Shown piece after piece: positions 23,401 to 32,400 of a stretch of 32,973 nucleotides of DNA. A program made the translations under genes and the position numbers. Each line of letters opens with the position of its first letter. The first letter of the stretch is position 1. The notes beneath the pieces are model-generated. The model was not told where the DNA came from and searched no databases. It saw only the letters and a program-made list of their open reading frames with translations. The stretch lies in NCBI GenBank assembly GCA_020852055.1, contig JADZBP010000256.1, positions 1-32,973 of the forward strand. The letters are read 5' to 3'. This DNA comes from Candidatus Latescibacterota bacterium (GTDB taxonomy: Bacteria > Latescibacterota > UBA2968 > UBA8231).

Positions 23401-25341
23401 CAGATCCTGGGGCGCGCTGCCCACCGGCACCGGGGTGCGCGGCCGCAGGGCCAGGCCGCCGGCGCTGCCTTTGAGGGGAATACGCAGCGCCCCGGTGGCC
23501 GCATCGCTGGCCACGACCAGGGTGTCGAAAAACTCGCCGCCGTGCAGGGGCAGGAAACTCAAGCGCAGCCGGCGCACCTCGCCTGGCGCCAGGCTCAGCG
23601 GCAGGATGGCGGCCACCTGGAAGGCCCCACCTCCCAAGCCCAGGCGCTCGATGCTCAAGTCGCTGTTGCCGGTATTGGCCAGGTCCAGGGTCAGGGTCTT
23701 GGTCCGCTGCAATTGACCGGCGCCGAAATCGAGACCCGCCGGACTGGCGGTCAGGACCGGTGCCCGGCCCAGGCCGCTCACCGGCACCTCCAGGCGCGGG
23801 TTGCGCGCCGCGTTGCTGAGCACCGTCAGCCGGCTCACGATCGGACCGATACGGGCAGGCCGGAAGCGCAGGGTCAGGGCCAGGCGCTGGCCGGCGGCCA
23901 GATCGCGGGCGCTGAAACCCAGCACCTCAAAGGCGCTGCTGTCGCAGGTGGCGCTGCGCAGCGCCAGCGGGGTATTGCCCTTGTTGGTGATCACCACCGT
24001 CGTGTCGCGGAAACCGCTCAGGCGCACCGGACCAAAGTCGAGGCTGTCGGCGCTGAGGGACAACTCCGCCTCCACCGCACTGCCGCCCAGGGGGATGGCC
24101 ACCAGGGGCGCGTCGGGGTCGTTGCTGCGCAGTTTGAGGGTATCGCGTTCAGCGCCGCGCTGGACCGGGGTGAAGCGCAGTTCAGCCGTGGCCGCCGCCC
24201 CAGGCGCCAGGTCGAATTGGGCGGGTGAGACGGCAAAAGGCGGGGTCCGGCCCACACTCAGGCGCGACAGGCTCAGGAGGGCTTTGCCGGTATTGGCCAC
24301 CCGCAGGCGCAGCACCCGCTGCCCGCCGACGGCCACCTCGCCAAAGTCCAGGGCCTGGCGCTCCACCTCGAGTCGGGGCTGGTCGCCCTGGTCATTGACC
24401 CACACGCCCTTGCCCGCCCCGCCCCCCAGCACCCGGCCGGCCTGGCCGGGATGCACCAGCACGCTGCGGGCCGTCAGACTGGGCAAACCGGTGTTGAGGG
24501 CCCGCCAAACCTGACCGCCGTCGCCGGTGCGGAAGAAACCCTGGTTGGCAGTGGCCGCGTAAAATACCCTTTCGGAGCCCGTCTCGGCGCTGAGGCTGCG
24601 CACCGCAAGGTCGGCCAGACCGCTGTTGATCGCCGTCCAGGTCTGGCCGCCATCCTCGCTGCGGAACACCCCCTCGCCGAAGGTGCCGGCCAGCAGGCGG
24701 CCGGCGCCAGGCAGAGGCGTTATGGCCCGCACACTGAGGGCCTGGAGGGCACTGCCCCCCGGGGTCCAGGTGCGGCCCCCGTCGCGGCTGAGGAACAGCC
24801 CCGCAGAGGTGCCGGCGTAGACCAGATCGGCGTCCTCTGGCGCCGGGGCCACCGCAAAGACGATGGCCTCGGCCATCGTCCCGGTGGACACCTCCCAGGT
24901 CCGGCCGCTGTCGGGGCTGCGGTACACCCCCTGACCGAAGGTGCCGGCCCAGACCCGTCCACCCGGACCGGCGGCCAGGCACAATACCCCGGCGGCTGGC
25001 TGGCTGGCCTTGGCCCAGCTCGACCCAGCATCCTCGCTCAGATAGAGCCCGGCATTGGCCCCGGCGTACAGCCGGTCGCCATCCTCGGGGTCCACGGCCA
25101 GACAGAGCACACTGCGGCCCAGGAGCGGGCCGCGCACATTCTCCCAGGTCTGGCCCCCGTCGGGGCTGCGGTACAGGCCATCGCTGCCGGCGGCATAGAG
25201 GCGCGCGGGTATCTGCGCATGGGCGGCCACCGCGTTGACGGCGCTGGCCGGCCCGGTGCTGGTCCACTGGTTGAGACCCGCCCGCGCCTGCACCACCAGC
25301 AGGAGGGCGGCGCCCAGGATGAGCTTGCCGAGCCGGTTCAT
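20488..25341 (-). CDS. Giant secreted multidomain protein: Asp-box, ASH and FG-GAP repeats, cohesin/dockerin-like modules, C-terminal sorting domain
   Basis: The 1617-residue protein has a signal peptide (about 1-21) and a long domain string. Six Asp-box (BNR) repeats of the form GVFRSEDGGQTW span about 55-285. Three ASH/choice-of-anchor-D repeats span about 327-420, 426-522 and 528-626. FG-GAP/VCBS repeats with DLDGDGNQDL-type Ca loops cover about 635-980. A fibronectin-III-like domain (about 988-1085), a cohesin-like domain (about 1090-1235) and a carboxypeptidase-regulatory-like domain (about 1238-1312) follow. A dockerin-like pair of Ca loops begins at D1351 (DATGDNQINLAD) and D1386 (DFNGDGAVNFDD). 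A short cohesin-like domain (about 1425-1515) and a sorting module with NYPNPFNPSTQI (from 1529) close it. It is probably exported and surface-attached, binding glycans or proteins. It starts 1 bp after the preceding gene. Confidence 0.88.
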   Translation of the reverse strand: MNRLGKLILGAALLLVVQARAGLNQWTSTGPASAVNAVAAHAQIPARLYAAGSDGLYRSPDGGQTWENVRGPLLGRSVLCLAVDPEDGDRLYAGANAGLYLSEDAGSSWAKASQPAAGVLCLAAGPGGRVWAGTFGQGVYRSPDSGRTWEVSTGTMAEAIVFAVAPAPEDADLVYAGTSAGLFLSRDGGRTWTPGGSALQALSVRAITPLPGAGRLLAGTFGEGVFRSEDGGQTWTAINSGLADLAVRSLSAETGSERVFYAATANQGFFRTGDGGQVWRALNTGLPSLTARSVLVHPGQAGRVLGGGAGKGVWVNDQGDQPRLEVERQALDFGEVAVGGQRVLRLRVANTGKALLSLSRLSVGRTPPFAVSPAQFDLAPGAAATAELRFTPVQRGAERDTLKLRSNDPDAPLVAIPLGGSAVEAELSLSADSLDFGPVRLSGFRDTTVVITNKGNTPLALRSATCDSSAFEVLGFSARDLAAGQRLALTLRFRPARIGPIVSRLTVLSNAARNPRLEVPVSGLGRAPVLTASPAGLDFGAGQLQRTKTLTLDLANTGNSDLSIERLGLGGGAFQVAAILPLSLAPGEVRRLRLSFLPLHGGEFFDTLVVASDAATGALRIPLKGSAGGLALRPRTPVPVGSAPQDLVGVDLDGDGNQDLASVDGAAGRVQVLLNDGSGLFPRARQGTYPATEEGAWDEAVALDAAPIFANAADLVVADRIGRSLTILANDGAGRFAGRRQEIFIGRALTDVHAADLDADGDVDLAVADGDAPSITVLYNNGPGSFNVRNTYEVGAGPVALVSANLDEDGHRDLVVANAGAGTLSVLRNNRLGGFQAHQDYTVGGAPGSLALGDQDADGDEDIFAALAAGSRSALLLNDGQGRFTAGASVQMQSVPADLGLADLTSDIFSDLVAVSGERPYGVFWENDGGKGFIARDTLATNSPLRRVALLDLDGDGHHDVAGLSAVAGTVQVFINADTTRRQDQPRPPTLVRAQDASRDLGRRIEVLWQAPDLDERIQRTTQYTIFRAAAAAGPFAELGRAVAGARRFVDISAALGDTFYYYVQAGNSLLQSLPSDTVRALSQPSPFYELEVIDEARLSVGDTLKVKAFVTPAGQALAGLSLYLSYSDSALQLIPLGDAPFRLAPGMGAASVFENRVHRGAAHQLDLSLGNLAIPAGVSPVLLGEVWFRGQGDSLASLAIDDEPERNRRSAVVAAGTGELLLPFIADTTRLAIRDYPLRGRVQPEGYAGRLDSLQVTLSLVNPAGQELQSALNDEDRLRPGIQRTLDAQGEFRLAQVPRGRSQVLVKPPSHLQGQVQGDSVSVGDTLTTRIEFRWLSADSTNSQVLPAGDATGDNQINLADFGLLVRYFGATTRQVEWAQARRSDFNGDGAVNFDDFGLLAQNFGQVGMGARGVVRKMAGSYWMEGDTVRVEAVAGLVGFALSGPGLEIDLKGTAWAGQAPMLQSWTVDGRTVVAAALPANALAREGGDLAVVRAGRVEEVQLLTGEGEVLRLARGTPRPLQSALRANYPNPFNPSTQIPFAVGGAGTAPVPVRLEILDLLGQRVRTVVAGTLAPGNHRAAWDGRDQQGREVAAGVYCYRLQVGDYTQTRRLLLLR

Positions 25342-25342
25342 C

Positions 25343-28300
25343 TCAATGCACCAGGAGCAGGGGTTGCTGACGCTGGTGGTCGCGCTGCTGCAGGCGGCAC
25401 AGGTACCGGCCGCTGGCCAGCAGCTGGCCGGCCTGGTTGCGGCCGTCCCAACTGGCGCTCCAGGTGCCCACGTCCTGGAAACCTTGGTCCACCAGCACGC
25501 GCACCGACTGGCCCAGCATGTTGAAGATCTCCAAACGCACCGGGCCGGGCACCTCCACCTCGTAGAGGATGCGGGCCGGGGCAGCCGGGGAGAAGGGATT
25601 GGGATAACTGCTCAGCGCCTGGCTGGTCCGCCGCTGGGCCGGGTCCACCGCCCCCACGCGGAACAGCCCCAGCCGGTCCACGGCCGTGGAGAGCCAGCCG
25701 CTGCCCGGATCGGCAGTGGTGGGCAATTCCTCCCACTCCTGCGCTGCCTCGTCCCAGCGCAGCACCCCCAGATTCTCCGGGGCGCCGGCCCCGACATAGA
25801 AATTCAGGGCCACCGGATGCAACAGGTCGCGGCCCCGGTTCAGGTCCACCGCATACACCGGCTTATCCTCGCTGCCGGGCGGGGCCAGGCGCGGATCTAG
25901 ACGGTAGATCTGGGCCAGATTGCCCGGCCCGGCGGCCTCGTCGCCGGCGTTGAGCGCCACCTGCCCATCGGGGCTGCCCAGGCTGCCGCCCTGGCGATCC
26001 ATCCAGCGCAGGGCCACGGACAGGGAGTCCCGCACCTCGTTGCCGGCCCGGTCGAAACCGGTGGCCACCAGATCCACGAACTGCTCCCCCTCGGTGCGGG
26101 GGATCGGGTAGTAGGCCACGTAGCGCTGCCCTTCGGCGGCTTCGACCTCGAGGGGCTGCTGGCCGGCGAGGATCTGCGGCAACTCGCGCAGCGGCTCCTC
26201 AGCCAGGGCCTCGACCTCCAACAGGTCGGCAAAAAGCGGATGGCGGCTGGCCTTGAGCTGCAGCTCGGGCGGCTGGCTGTCGACCACCACCTCGATCTGG
26301 ATCAGCCCCTGCGCCTGGTTGCCCTCCGGGTCGCTGACCCGCACCCGCACCTGGGTGCGGCCGCTCTGCCCGGCGGGCACGGCCACCACCAACTGGCGGT
26401 TTTCGACGCGGGCCACCACCCCCTGCTCGGCGACCACCTCCCATTGGAGGTTCTCGTCGGCAGTGTCGGCGTCGCGCACGAAGGCGTCGAGGCCCAAGCG
26501 CTCCTCGGCGCCTCCTGCCTGCAGACTGAGCTGCGGCAGGGCCGAAAGCTGGGGCGGCTGGCCGGCCTGGATCACCACCACCTCGAGCACACCGGAGGCG
26601 GCATTGCCGGCCGGATCGACCACGAGAAAGGTGACCTGTTCGAGGGAGGGCAAGGCGCTCTGGGTGCTCAGCGACACCGCGCGGGTCAGGGAGTCGATGG
26701 CCACCTCGACCGCCGCCGCGGAGCTGGCCGACCAGACCAGGACCGAGTCCGGGTCGTCGTCGACGACGTACTCATCGAGGTGCAGCGCGGTGTTCACCTC
26801 GCCCTGGCGCACCTCGAGACGCGGGAAGGCCCGCACCTGCGGGGCCACGCCGGGGTCCTTGATCTCGACCACCACCTCGCCGCTGCGCTGCCTGCCCGTC
26901 GGATCGACGGCGGTGAAACGCAGGAGCTCACTCCCCTGGACCGTCTGGTCGCGGGCCTGCAGGCGCACCCGGTGCGGGGTGGTGGCGTCGATCTGCACCC
27001 GCACCTCGGTCGCCGGCGCCGCACTCCAGTCGAGCGCTGGCAGGCCGCCCGAGGCGACCACATACTCGTCGAGGGCCAGGGTGGTATCGGTCTGATTGGC
27101 GTAGAACCGGATGCCCGGGAAGGGTTTCAGCTCGAAGATGGGCGGCAGTTGCACCGGCAACAGGGCGCTGGCGGTCTTGCCCGCCGTGTCGCGCACCTGC
27201 AGGGCGACCTGCGCCGCGGAGCTGGTGTCTGTGGACCCCGCCGCCCGCCGCACCTTGAGCAGATGGCTGGCCGGGTCCACCTCCACCTCCACCCCCGGTG
27301 GCGCGGCCGCCGTCCACGACAGTTCGCTCTCCCGGTCCTCCCCGTCGAAGGCATAGTCGTCGAGGTCGAGGCGGGCCTCGGCGTCGAGGTTCTCGAGGTT
27401 TACCGGGGCCGGCGGCACCAGTTTGGGTCCCTCGCCGCTGCGGGTGATCAGCAGCGGCACCGCCTGCTGGTCGGTGTTGCCCAGCGGGTCGGTGGCATTG
27501 AGCGTCAGCGCGACCGGCGCCGCCTCGGCACTGGCCCGCAGGTAGAGCCGCCGCTGCGGCTGGTCGAGGCTATCTTCGACCACCCCGGTCGGCGCCAACT
27601 GCCAGGACCAGGTGATCTGGTCGTCGGGGTCGTCGGGATCATCCACCAGGCCGTCCAGGGCCACCTCGCGCCACTCGCCCACCACCAGCCCGATCTTGCC
27701 AGGCCCCTGGATCTGCGGTCCCTGCGGCTGCCCCTCGGCGAGCACCTCCACCGGCAGGGTCACTTCGTCTTCGTTGCCCTGGGAATCGCGCACCTTCAGG
27801 GTCAGGGTGCCGGCCCCGGAGAAGCCGGCCTCCGCCCCCACCTGCAACTGGCCATCGACCACCTCGGCCCGCAGGGGCGGCTCGGCCGTGGCCTGCCATT
27901 GCAACTGTTCGGCCGGCCCGTCGTCCCAGGCCAGGCTGTCCAGGCCGATGCGGCCCAGGCCGCCGGCGGGGAAACGCACCGGGGGGATCTCTTCGATCTG
28001 GGGCGCCGGGGTCTGGCCCGGAGCGCTGACCAGGGCCACCTGCTGCCCCTCGCTGCGCGCCCCGCTGCTGTCCTCCACACTGAAGTGCACCAGCCCGCGC
28101 CCTTCGGCATCGCCGGTGATCAGCAGCGCGTCGCCGCTGAGTTCGGCGCTGACCCCGCCCTCGGTCTGCAGTTCAAACTGCAGGGTATTGAGTGCATCGT
28201 CCTGGTCGGCGACCAGTTCGCTCAGGGGGATACGCACCGGTTCGCCGCCTTGCTGCGGGTAGATCGGTCCCGGCCGCAGCGCCACGGGCGGATCATTGAC

Positions 28301-29422
28301 CGGCGAAACTACCACCCGCACCATCGCGGTATCGGCGTTGCCCTCGCGGTCGTGCACCGCCAGGCGCATCACCTCCTCCCCGAACCAGTCAGGCGTCGCG
28401 CCCAGCAGCGCGATGTGGGTGGCCGGATTCACCTCTGCCTGCACCTGGGTCAAGCCGTCGGCAGTCCAGGTGAGGGAGTCGGCCACCGGCCGGTCGTCGA
28501 GATCCTCGACAAAGGCATCGAGGTCCAGGCGCTGGTGGGTGCCATCCTCGGGGAAGAGCAGGGTGTCGGGCAAATTCTCGATGCGGGGCCGCGAATAGAC
28601 GGCGATGCCGATGGTATCCGTGGCGGTGAGCCCCTCCACACTCTCGAAGGCCGTGAAGATCATCCGGCGTTCCCCGACCAACCCCACCTGCGGCGTCATG
28701 GTGACCTGGCCGTTTTCCGGGTCGATCTGGGTGGGGATCTCGCTCAGGCGCGAGGCGGTCCACAGCACCTGGGTGCCGTCCTGTTCGGTGTAATCGTCCA
28801 GATCGAAGACCACCTTGGCCTCCCCGTCCAGCAGGCTCACGTCGGGCAGCGGGCGCACGCGGAAACCCGTGACCCGGATCGCCACCTCGCCCAGGGGCGG
28901 GGTGAAGCGCTGCTCGACACCGCGCTGGTCGGCGGCGGTGAAATGGGAGACATGGCGCGGGCCGCCGGCCACCAGGCGCACCAGGCTCTGCTCGCCGGCG
29001 GGCCGGCGCAGCACCTCGAAGCGGCAGCGCGCCGCCACCCCGGCGCCGGTGCGCGGCGACCGCTGCACCCCGATGGCGGTGGCGAAGGCCAGCAGGTTCT
29101 CGCCCTCCAGCTCCTCCACCTCGTTGCGCAGCACCAGGCCCTGCAGGTACTCGCCCGGCACAAAGGCCTCGGCCTGCCCGGCGGCATTCTGCCCGGCCGG
29201 CACCAGGCCCAACACCTGCGGATCATAGGAGAGGAAGAAGGTGTAGCCGGTCAACGCTTCGGCGCCGGCGTCGATGCGCACCTCCAGCTCGATGGCCTCG
29301 CCGAGGCGGGCGACGAACTCGGTTTGCCCGCCCGGTTGCTGCACGGCGATGGAAACAGCCTGCGCCCCCGAGGCCAGCAGCCCCAGCAGCAAGAATGCGA
29401 CTATGATCGGAAGGCTCTTCAT
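25343..29422 (-). CDS. Giant secreted protein with N-terminal cohesin-like domain, nine Ig/cadherin-like repeats and C-terminal sorting domain
   Basis: The 1359-residue protein starts at ATG 29422 with signal peptide MKSLPIIVAFLLLGLLASG (cleavage near AQA, residue 22); frame upstream of this is antigenic to the neighbouring gene only as overlap and is not part of it. A cohesin-like domain (about 25-183) includes LTGYTFFLSYDPQVLGLVP. About nine repeats of 85-100 residues follow (about 184-1047), each with an entry strand ending in an acidic hub such as LDLDDYTEQD, LDLDAFVEDL or LDEYVVDDD and a closing strand like VRDTAGKTASA or VSDPEGNQA, as in cadherin-like/Ig repeats. A further beta-rich region (about 1050-1260) leads to the sorting module with SSYPNPFSP (from 1271) and a C-terminal GRYLCRL strand. 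No dockerin is visible. It probably forms an extended fibre or stalk. Confidence 0.87.
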   Translation of the reverse strand: MKSLPIIVAFLLLGLLASGAQAVSIAVQQPGGQTEFVARLGEAIELEVRIDAGAEALTGYTFFLSYDPQVLGLVPAGQNAAGQAEAFVPGEYLQGLVLRNEVEELEGENLLAFATAIGVQRSPRTGAGVAARCRFEVLRRPAGEQSLVRLVAGGPRHVSHFTAADQRGVEQRFTPPLGEVAIRVTGFRVRPLPDVSLLDGEAKVVFDLDDYTEQDGTQVLWTASRLSEIPTQIDPENGQVTMTPQVGLVGERRMIFTAFESVEGLTATDTIGIAVYSRPRIENLPDTLLFPEDGTHQRLDLDAFVEDLDDRPVADSLTWTADGLTQVQAEVNPATHIALLGATPDWFGEEVMRLAVHDREGNADTAMVRVVVSPVNDPPVALRPGPIYPQQGGEPVRIPLSELVADQDDALNTLQFELQTEGGVSAELSGDALLITGDAEGRGLVHFSVEDSSGARSEGQQVALVSAPGQTPAPQIEEIPPVRFPAGGLGRIGLDSLAWDDGPAEQLQWQATAEPPLRAEVVDGQLQVGAEAGFSGAGTLTLKVRDSQGNEDEVTLPVEVLAEGQPQGPQIQGPGKIGLVVGEWREVALDGLVDDPDDPDDQITWSWQLAPTGVVEDSLDQPQRRLYLRASAEAAPVALTLNATDPLGNTDQQAVPLLITRSGEGPKLVPPAPVNLENLDAEARLDLDDYAFDGEDRESELSWTAAAPPGVEVEVDPASHLLKVRRAAGSTDTSSAAQVALQVRDTAGKTASALLPVQLPPIFELKPFPGIRFYANQTDTTLALDEYVVASGGLPALDWSAAPATEVRVQIDATTPHRVRLQARDQTVQGSELLRFTAVDPTGRQRSGEVVVEIKDPGVAPQVRAFPRLEVRQGEVNTALHLDEYVVDDDPDSVLVWSASSAAAVEVAIDSLTRAVSLSTQSALPSLEQVTFLVVDPAGNAASGVLEVVVIQAGQPPQLSALPQLSLQAGGAEERLGLDAFVRDADTADENLQWEVVAEQGVVARVENRQLVVAVPAGQSGRTQVRVRVSDPEGNQAQGLIQIEVVVDSQPPELQLKASRHPLFADLLEVEALAEEPLRELPQILAGQQPLEVEAAEGQRYVAYYPIPRTEGEQFVDLVATGFDRAGNEVRDSLSVALRWMDRQGGSLGSPDGQVALNAGDEAAGPGNLAQIYRLDPRLAPPGSEDKPVYAVDLNRGRDLLHPVALNFYVGAGAPENLGVLRWDEAAQEWEELPTTADPGSGWLSTAVDRLGLFRVGAVDPAQRRTSQALSSYPNPFSPAAPARILYEVEVPGPVRLEIFNMLGQSVRVLVDQGFQDVGTWSASWDGRNQAGQLLASGRYLCRLQQRDHQRQQPLLLVH

Positions 29423-29424
29423 GG

Positions 29425-32400
29425 CTACCTGAGCAATACCATCCGCCGCACGCGCTCGAAACCGCCGCTGTGCAGCCGATAGAAGTAGACGCCACTGCCC
29501 AGGGCGCGGCCCCGCTCGTCGCGGCCGTCCCACTGCAGGGTGTGCCGGCCTTCGGTCACCGGGCCGTCGAGCAGCAGGGCCACCCGTTGCCCCAGGGCGT
29601 CGAAGACCTCCAGGCGCGCCGTGCCGCGCACCGGCAGGGTGAAGTCGATAGTGGTGGCGGGATTGAAGGGATTGGGATAGTTCTGCAACAGTCCGTACTG
29701 CAGGGGCACCACCCCGGCGCCGGCCACAGGCAGCGATTGTTGCTGCGGGTCGAGCACCGTGACCTCGGCCAAAGCCGGGGCAGCGGGTCCGTCGATGAGG
29801 GCCCGCAGCCGACCGGTCAGCAGCACCGGCCCCAGACCCGGCTGGCGGCCCAGGCGGCTGACCCCTACCAGGAGCTGATCCCCCTCGCGGCGATAGGCCA
29901 CCAGGGCTTCTCCGCCCGGTGCGGGCAGCTCCACCCATTGCCACTGCCCCGCGGGCAACACCCATTCCAGTTGGGCGGCAGTGGCCCTCTCGAGGCCCGT
30001 GCCCTCCACAACAATCACCGTCTCCTGCCCGGCGCTCACGGGTGTATCACCCAGGCGCAGGTTGAGGCGCACGGCAGCCGGCGCCGAGTTTTCTTTGTAC
30101 ACCGGGCGCGGGCCGCGGGCGAGGAAGTTGGCGCCGATCAGGGACAGATCGCGGATATCGATCCGGCCATCCCCGGTGAGGTCGGCCCGTTGGGCAGCGT
30201 CGCCAGCGGTTTCGCTGCCGTACAGGCTGGCGGCGTAATCCCAATCCGCCAGGGTCACCTCGTTGTCAGGGGTGCTGGTCCCGTCGGTCTCCAGATAACC
30301 GGCCACGTCGCCAGCAAGGAGCAGGCTGTCCACCCCCGGCGTGGCGGGCCGGACCCCCTCGAGGGCCTGCACCGGATTCACCTCCAGGCCGGGCGCCCAG
30401 CCGTCGAGAAAGCCGTCGAAATGGCAATGAAGATCGTAGCGGCCCGGCGGCACCTGCTGCATTTCGAAGGCGCCTTCGGCGCCCAACAACAACTGTATGC
30501 CTTCCTGTTCCGGGTCGGTGTCATTGGCGGCGCTCAGCACCGCGTCGTCGAGCGGCGCGTACTGGCCCCAGGGACGCAGGCTGCAGGTCACCCTGGCGCC
30601 GGCGGCCTCGCGGCCCTCCAGGCGCAGTTGGCCCTGCAGGGAGGTGCGGGCAGCCACCACCGTGCCTTCGGCCAGTACCGCATCGGCCGGGTTGAGCACC
30701 GTCTTGCTGTCCTCCTCCAAACGCGAGACCCGGCCGGCCCCGCCGTCGGCCACCAGTTCGACCAGGGCCGGGCCTTCCTGCTCCAGGCTCTCCAGTTCAA
30801 AGCGCACCAGGGGCCGGCGGCCATCCAGGCCGGTGATGCCGCCCATGGGATCGAAATAGGCCAGGCTGAGCAAAAGGTTCTGGTCCGCCGACTCGCTGGG
30901 CTGCAGCTGGTTGGCGATCATCTGGGCCGGCACAAAATCGGCTGCCAGGGCAAAAGGCTGGATACCCTCCACCCCCTCGTCCTGATCCACCACCGCCACG
31001 GCCCCGCCGTCCACCCTGAGGGTGGCCAGCACCAAGTCGGTGGGCAAGCCGCCCGCGTCGATCCTCAGCTCAAAGGCCTGTCGCTGGCCGGTGCTCAGGC
31101 TGAAGACCTGCGGCAGCACCCGGAAGATCTCGGCCGGTGCCGCATTGCCGTTGTCCACCCGCACGGGTCCGGGGGCTCGCCAGGCCCGCGAGCCGGCCCC
31201 GAAGCTGTCGCCGTCCTCTGCGGCCAGGTACAGGTAATAGAGCCCATCGGGAATGGCAAAGTTGGCGGTGCTCAGGTCGTAGGTATTGTCCGGGCTGTCC
31301 TCGCCCAGGTCGAAGAGCCCGTTCACCGCCGCCGGCGGCTGGCCGTCGGCCGAGTTGGCCACCAGCGCCGCGCCCGAATACACCGCCGCATAGTCGCTCA
31401 CCGGCCCCAGGTCGCCGGGGCTGAGCAGCACCCGGATCCGCGCGTTGTGATCGAGATCCATGTCCTCCCACGACACCCGACCCGTGCGGCCGGGACGCAC
31501 CAGGGTCTCGGCCAGGGGCTGCAGGGGCCGCAGACAGGGAGCGTGCGCGAAACTCAGGCGCGATCCAGGGTCGTTGGGCCGCCCCCCGTTCATCTGCGCC
31601 AGGCGCCTGGAAACGCCGTCGGAGATGATGCCGTACACATAGTAGGTCTGCCCGGCCGCCGGCACCGGGAGTCCGCTGGCAGCCAGCGCCCACAGGTCCC
31701 AGGTGTACTGGTTGTCGAGGCGGGCATCGGGATCTTCGCTCAGACCAGTGACGATGGCCCGGGTATGGTGGCCCACGTCGGCCAATAGTTGTTCGGCCCC
31801 ATCGGGCAGGGCGAATCCCGCGGTACTGGCGGTCTGGGCCGGGGTGGTGCTGTAGTAGAGATCGATGCGGGCGTCGTCGTCGCGGTCCTGGTCGCCGTCG
31901 CTGCCGCCCCGGCCCCAGGTGAAGGTCAGGTACCGCTGCGGGCGTGGCCCGCCGGTCTGCACCGTGGTGGCGCCGACGTCGTCCAGCGGGTCGAGCCGCA
32001 GATAAGGCGCGTGCCGTACCTCAATGGGTTCGCCGCTGCGGCCCAGGGTACGGGTGCCCCGGTCGCTGGCCACGGCATAAATATAATAGGACCCCGCGGG
32101 GACCAGCGAGGGCTCCAGCACATCCCAGCTCACGGTGCCTTCGCGCTGCGCCACACCCCCGGGGGCGGTTATTTCTGTTGCCCGGCTGAGGCCGCTCACG
32201 ACTCCGTCGCTGAGCACCATATCCAGGGCGCCCAGGTCCGACGCCTGACTGTAGAAAAGCTGCACCGTCGGCACGTCGTCGTGGTCCACCACCGAGAAAC
32301 CCAACTCCACCTGGTGCACCCCCTGGCCGACGAGGTGGCCTTCGCTGTCCTGCAGCAGCCCGGTGTCTAGCCGGGCCGGCCCGTTGACCAGCCCCACCTG

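Noticed and set aside
29423-29965. A 181-residue N-terminal extension of the 1359-residue secreted protein.
   Set aside because: It overlaps the coding sequence of the preceding secreted protein in another frame; the signal peptide starts at ATG 29422.
26240-31788. Plus-strand open frames of about 1080 and 770 codons opposite the giant secreted proteins.
   Set aside because: They are composition artefacts antisense to convincing repeat proteins; the His/Gly/Arg-rich translations show no domains.
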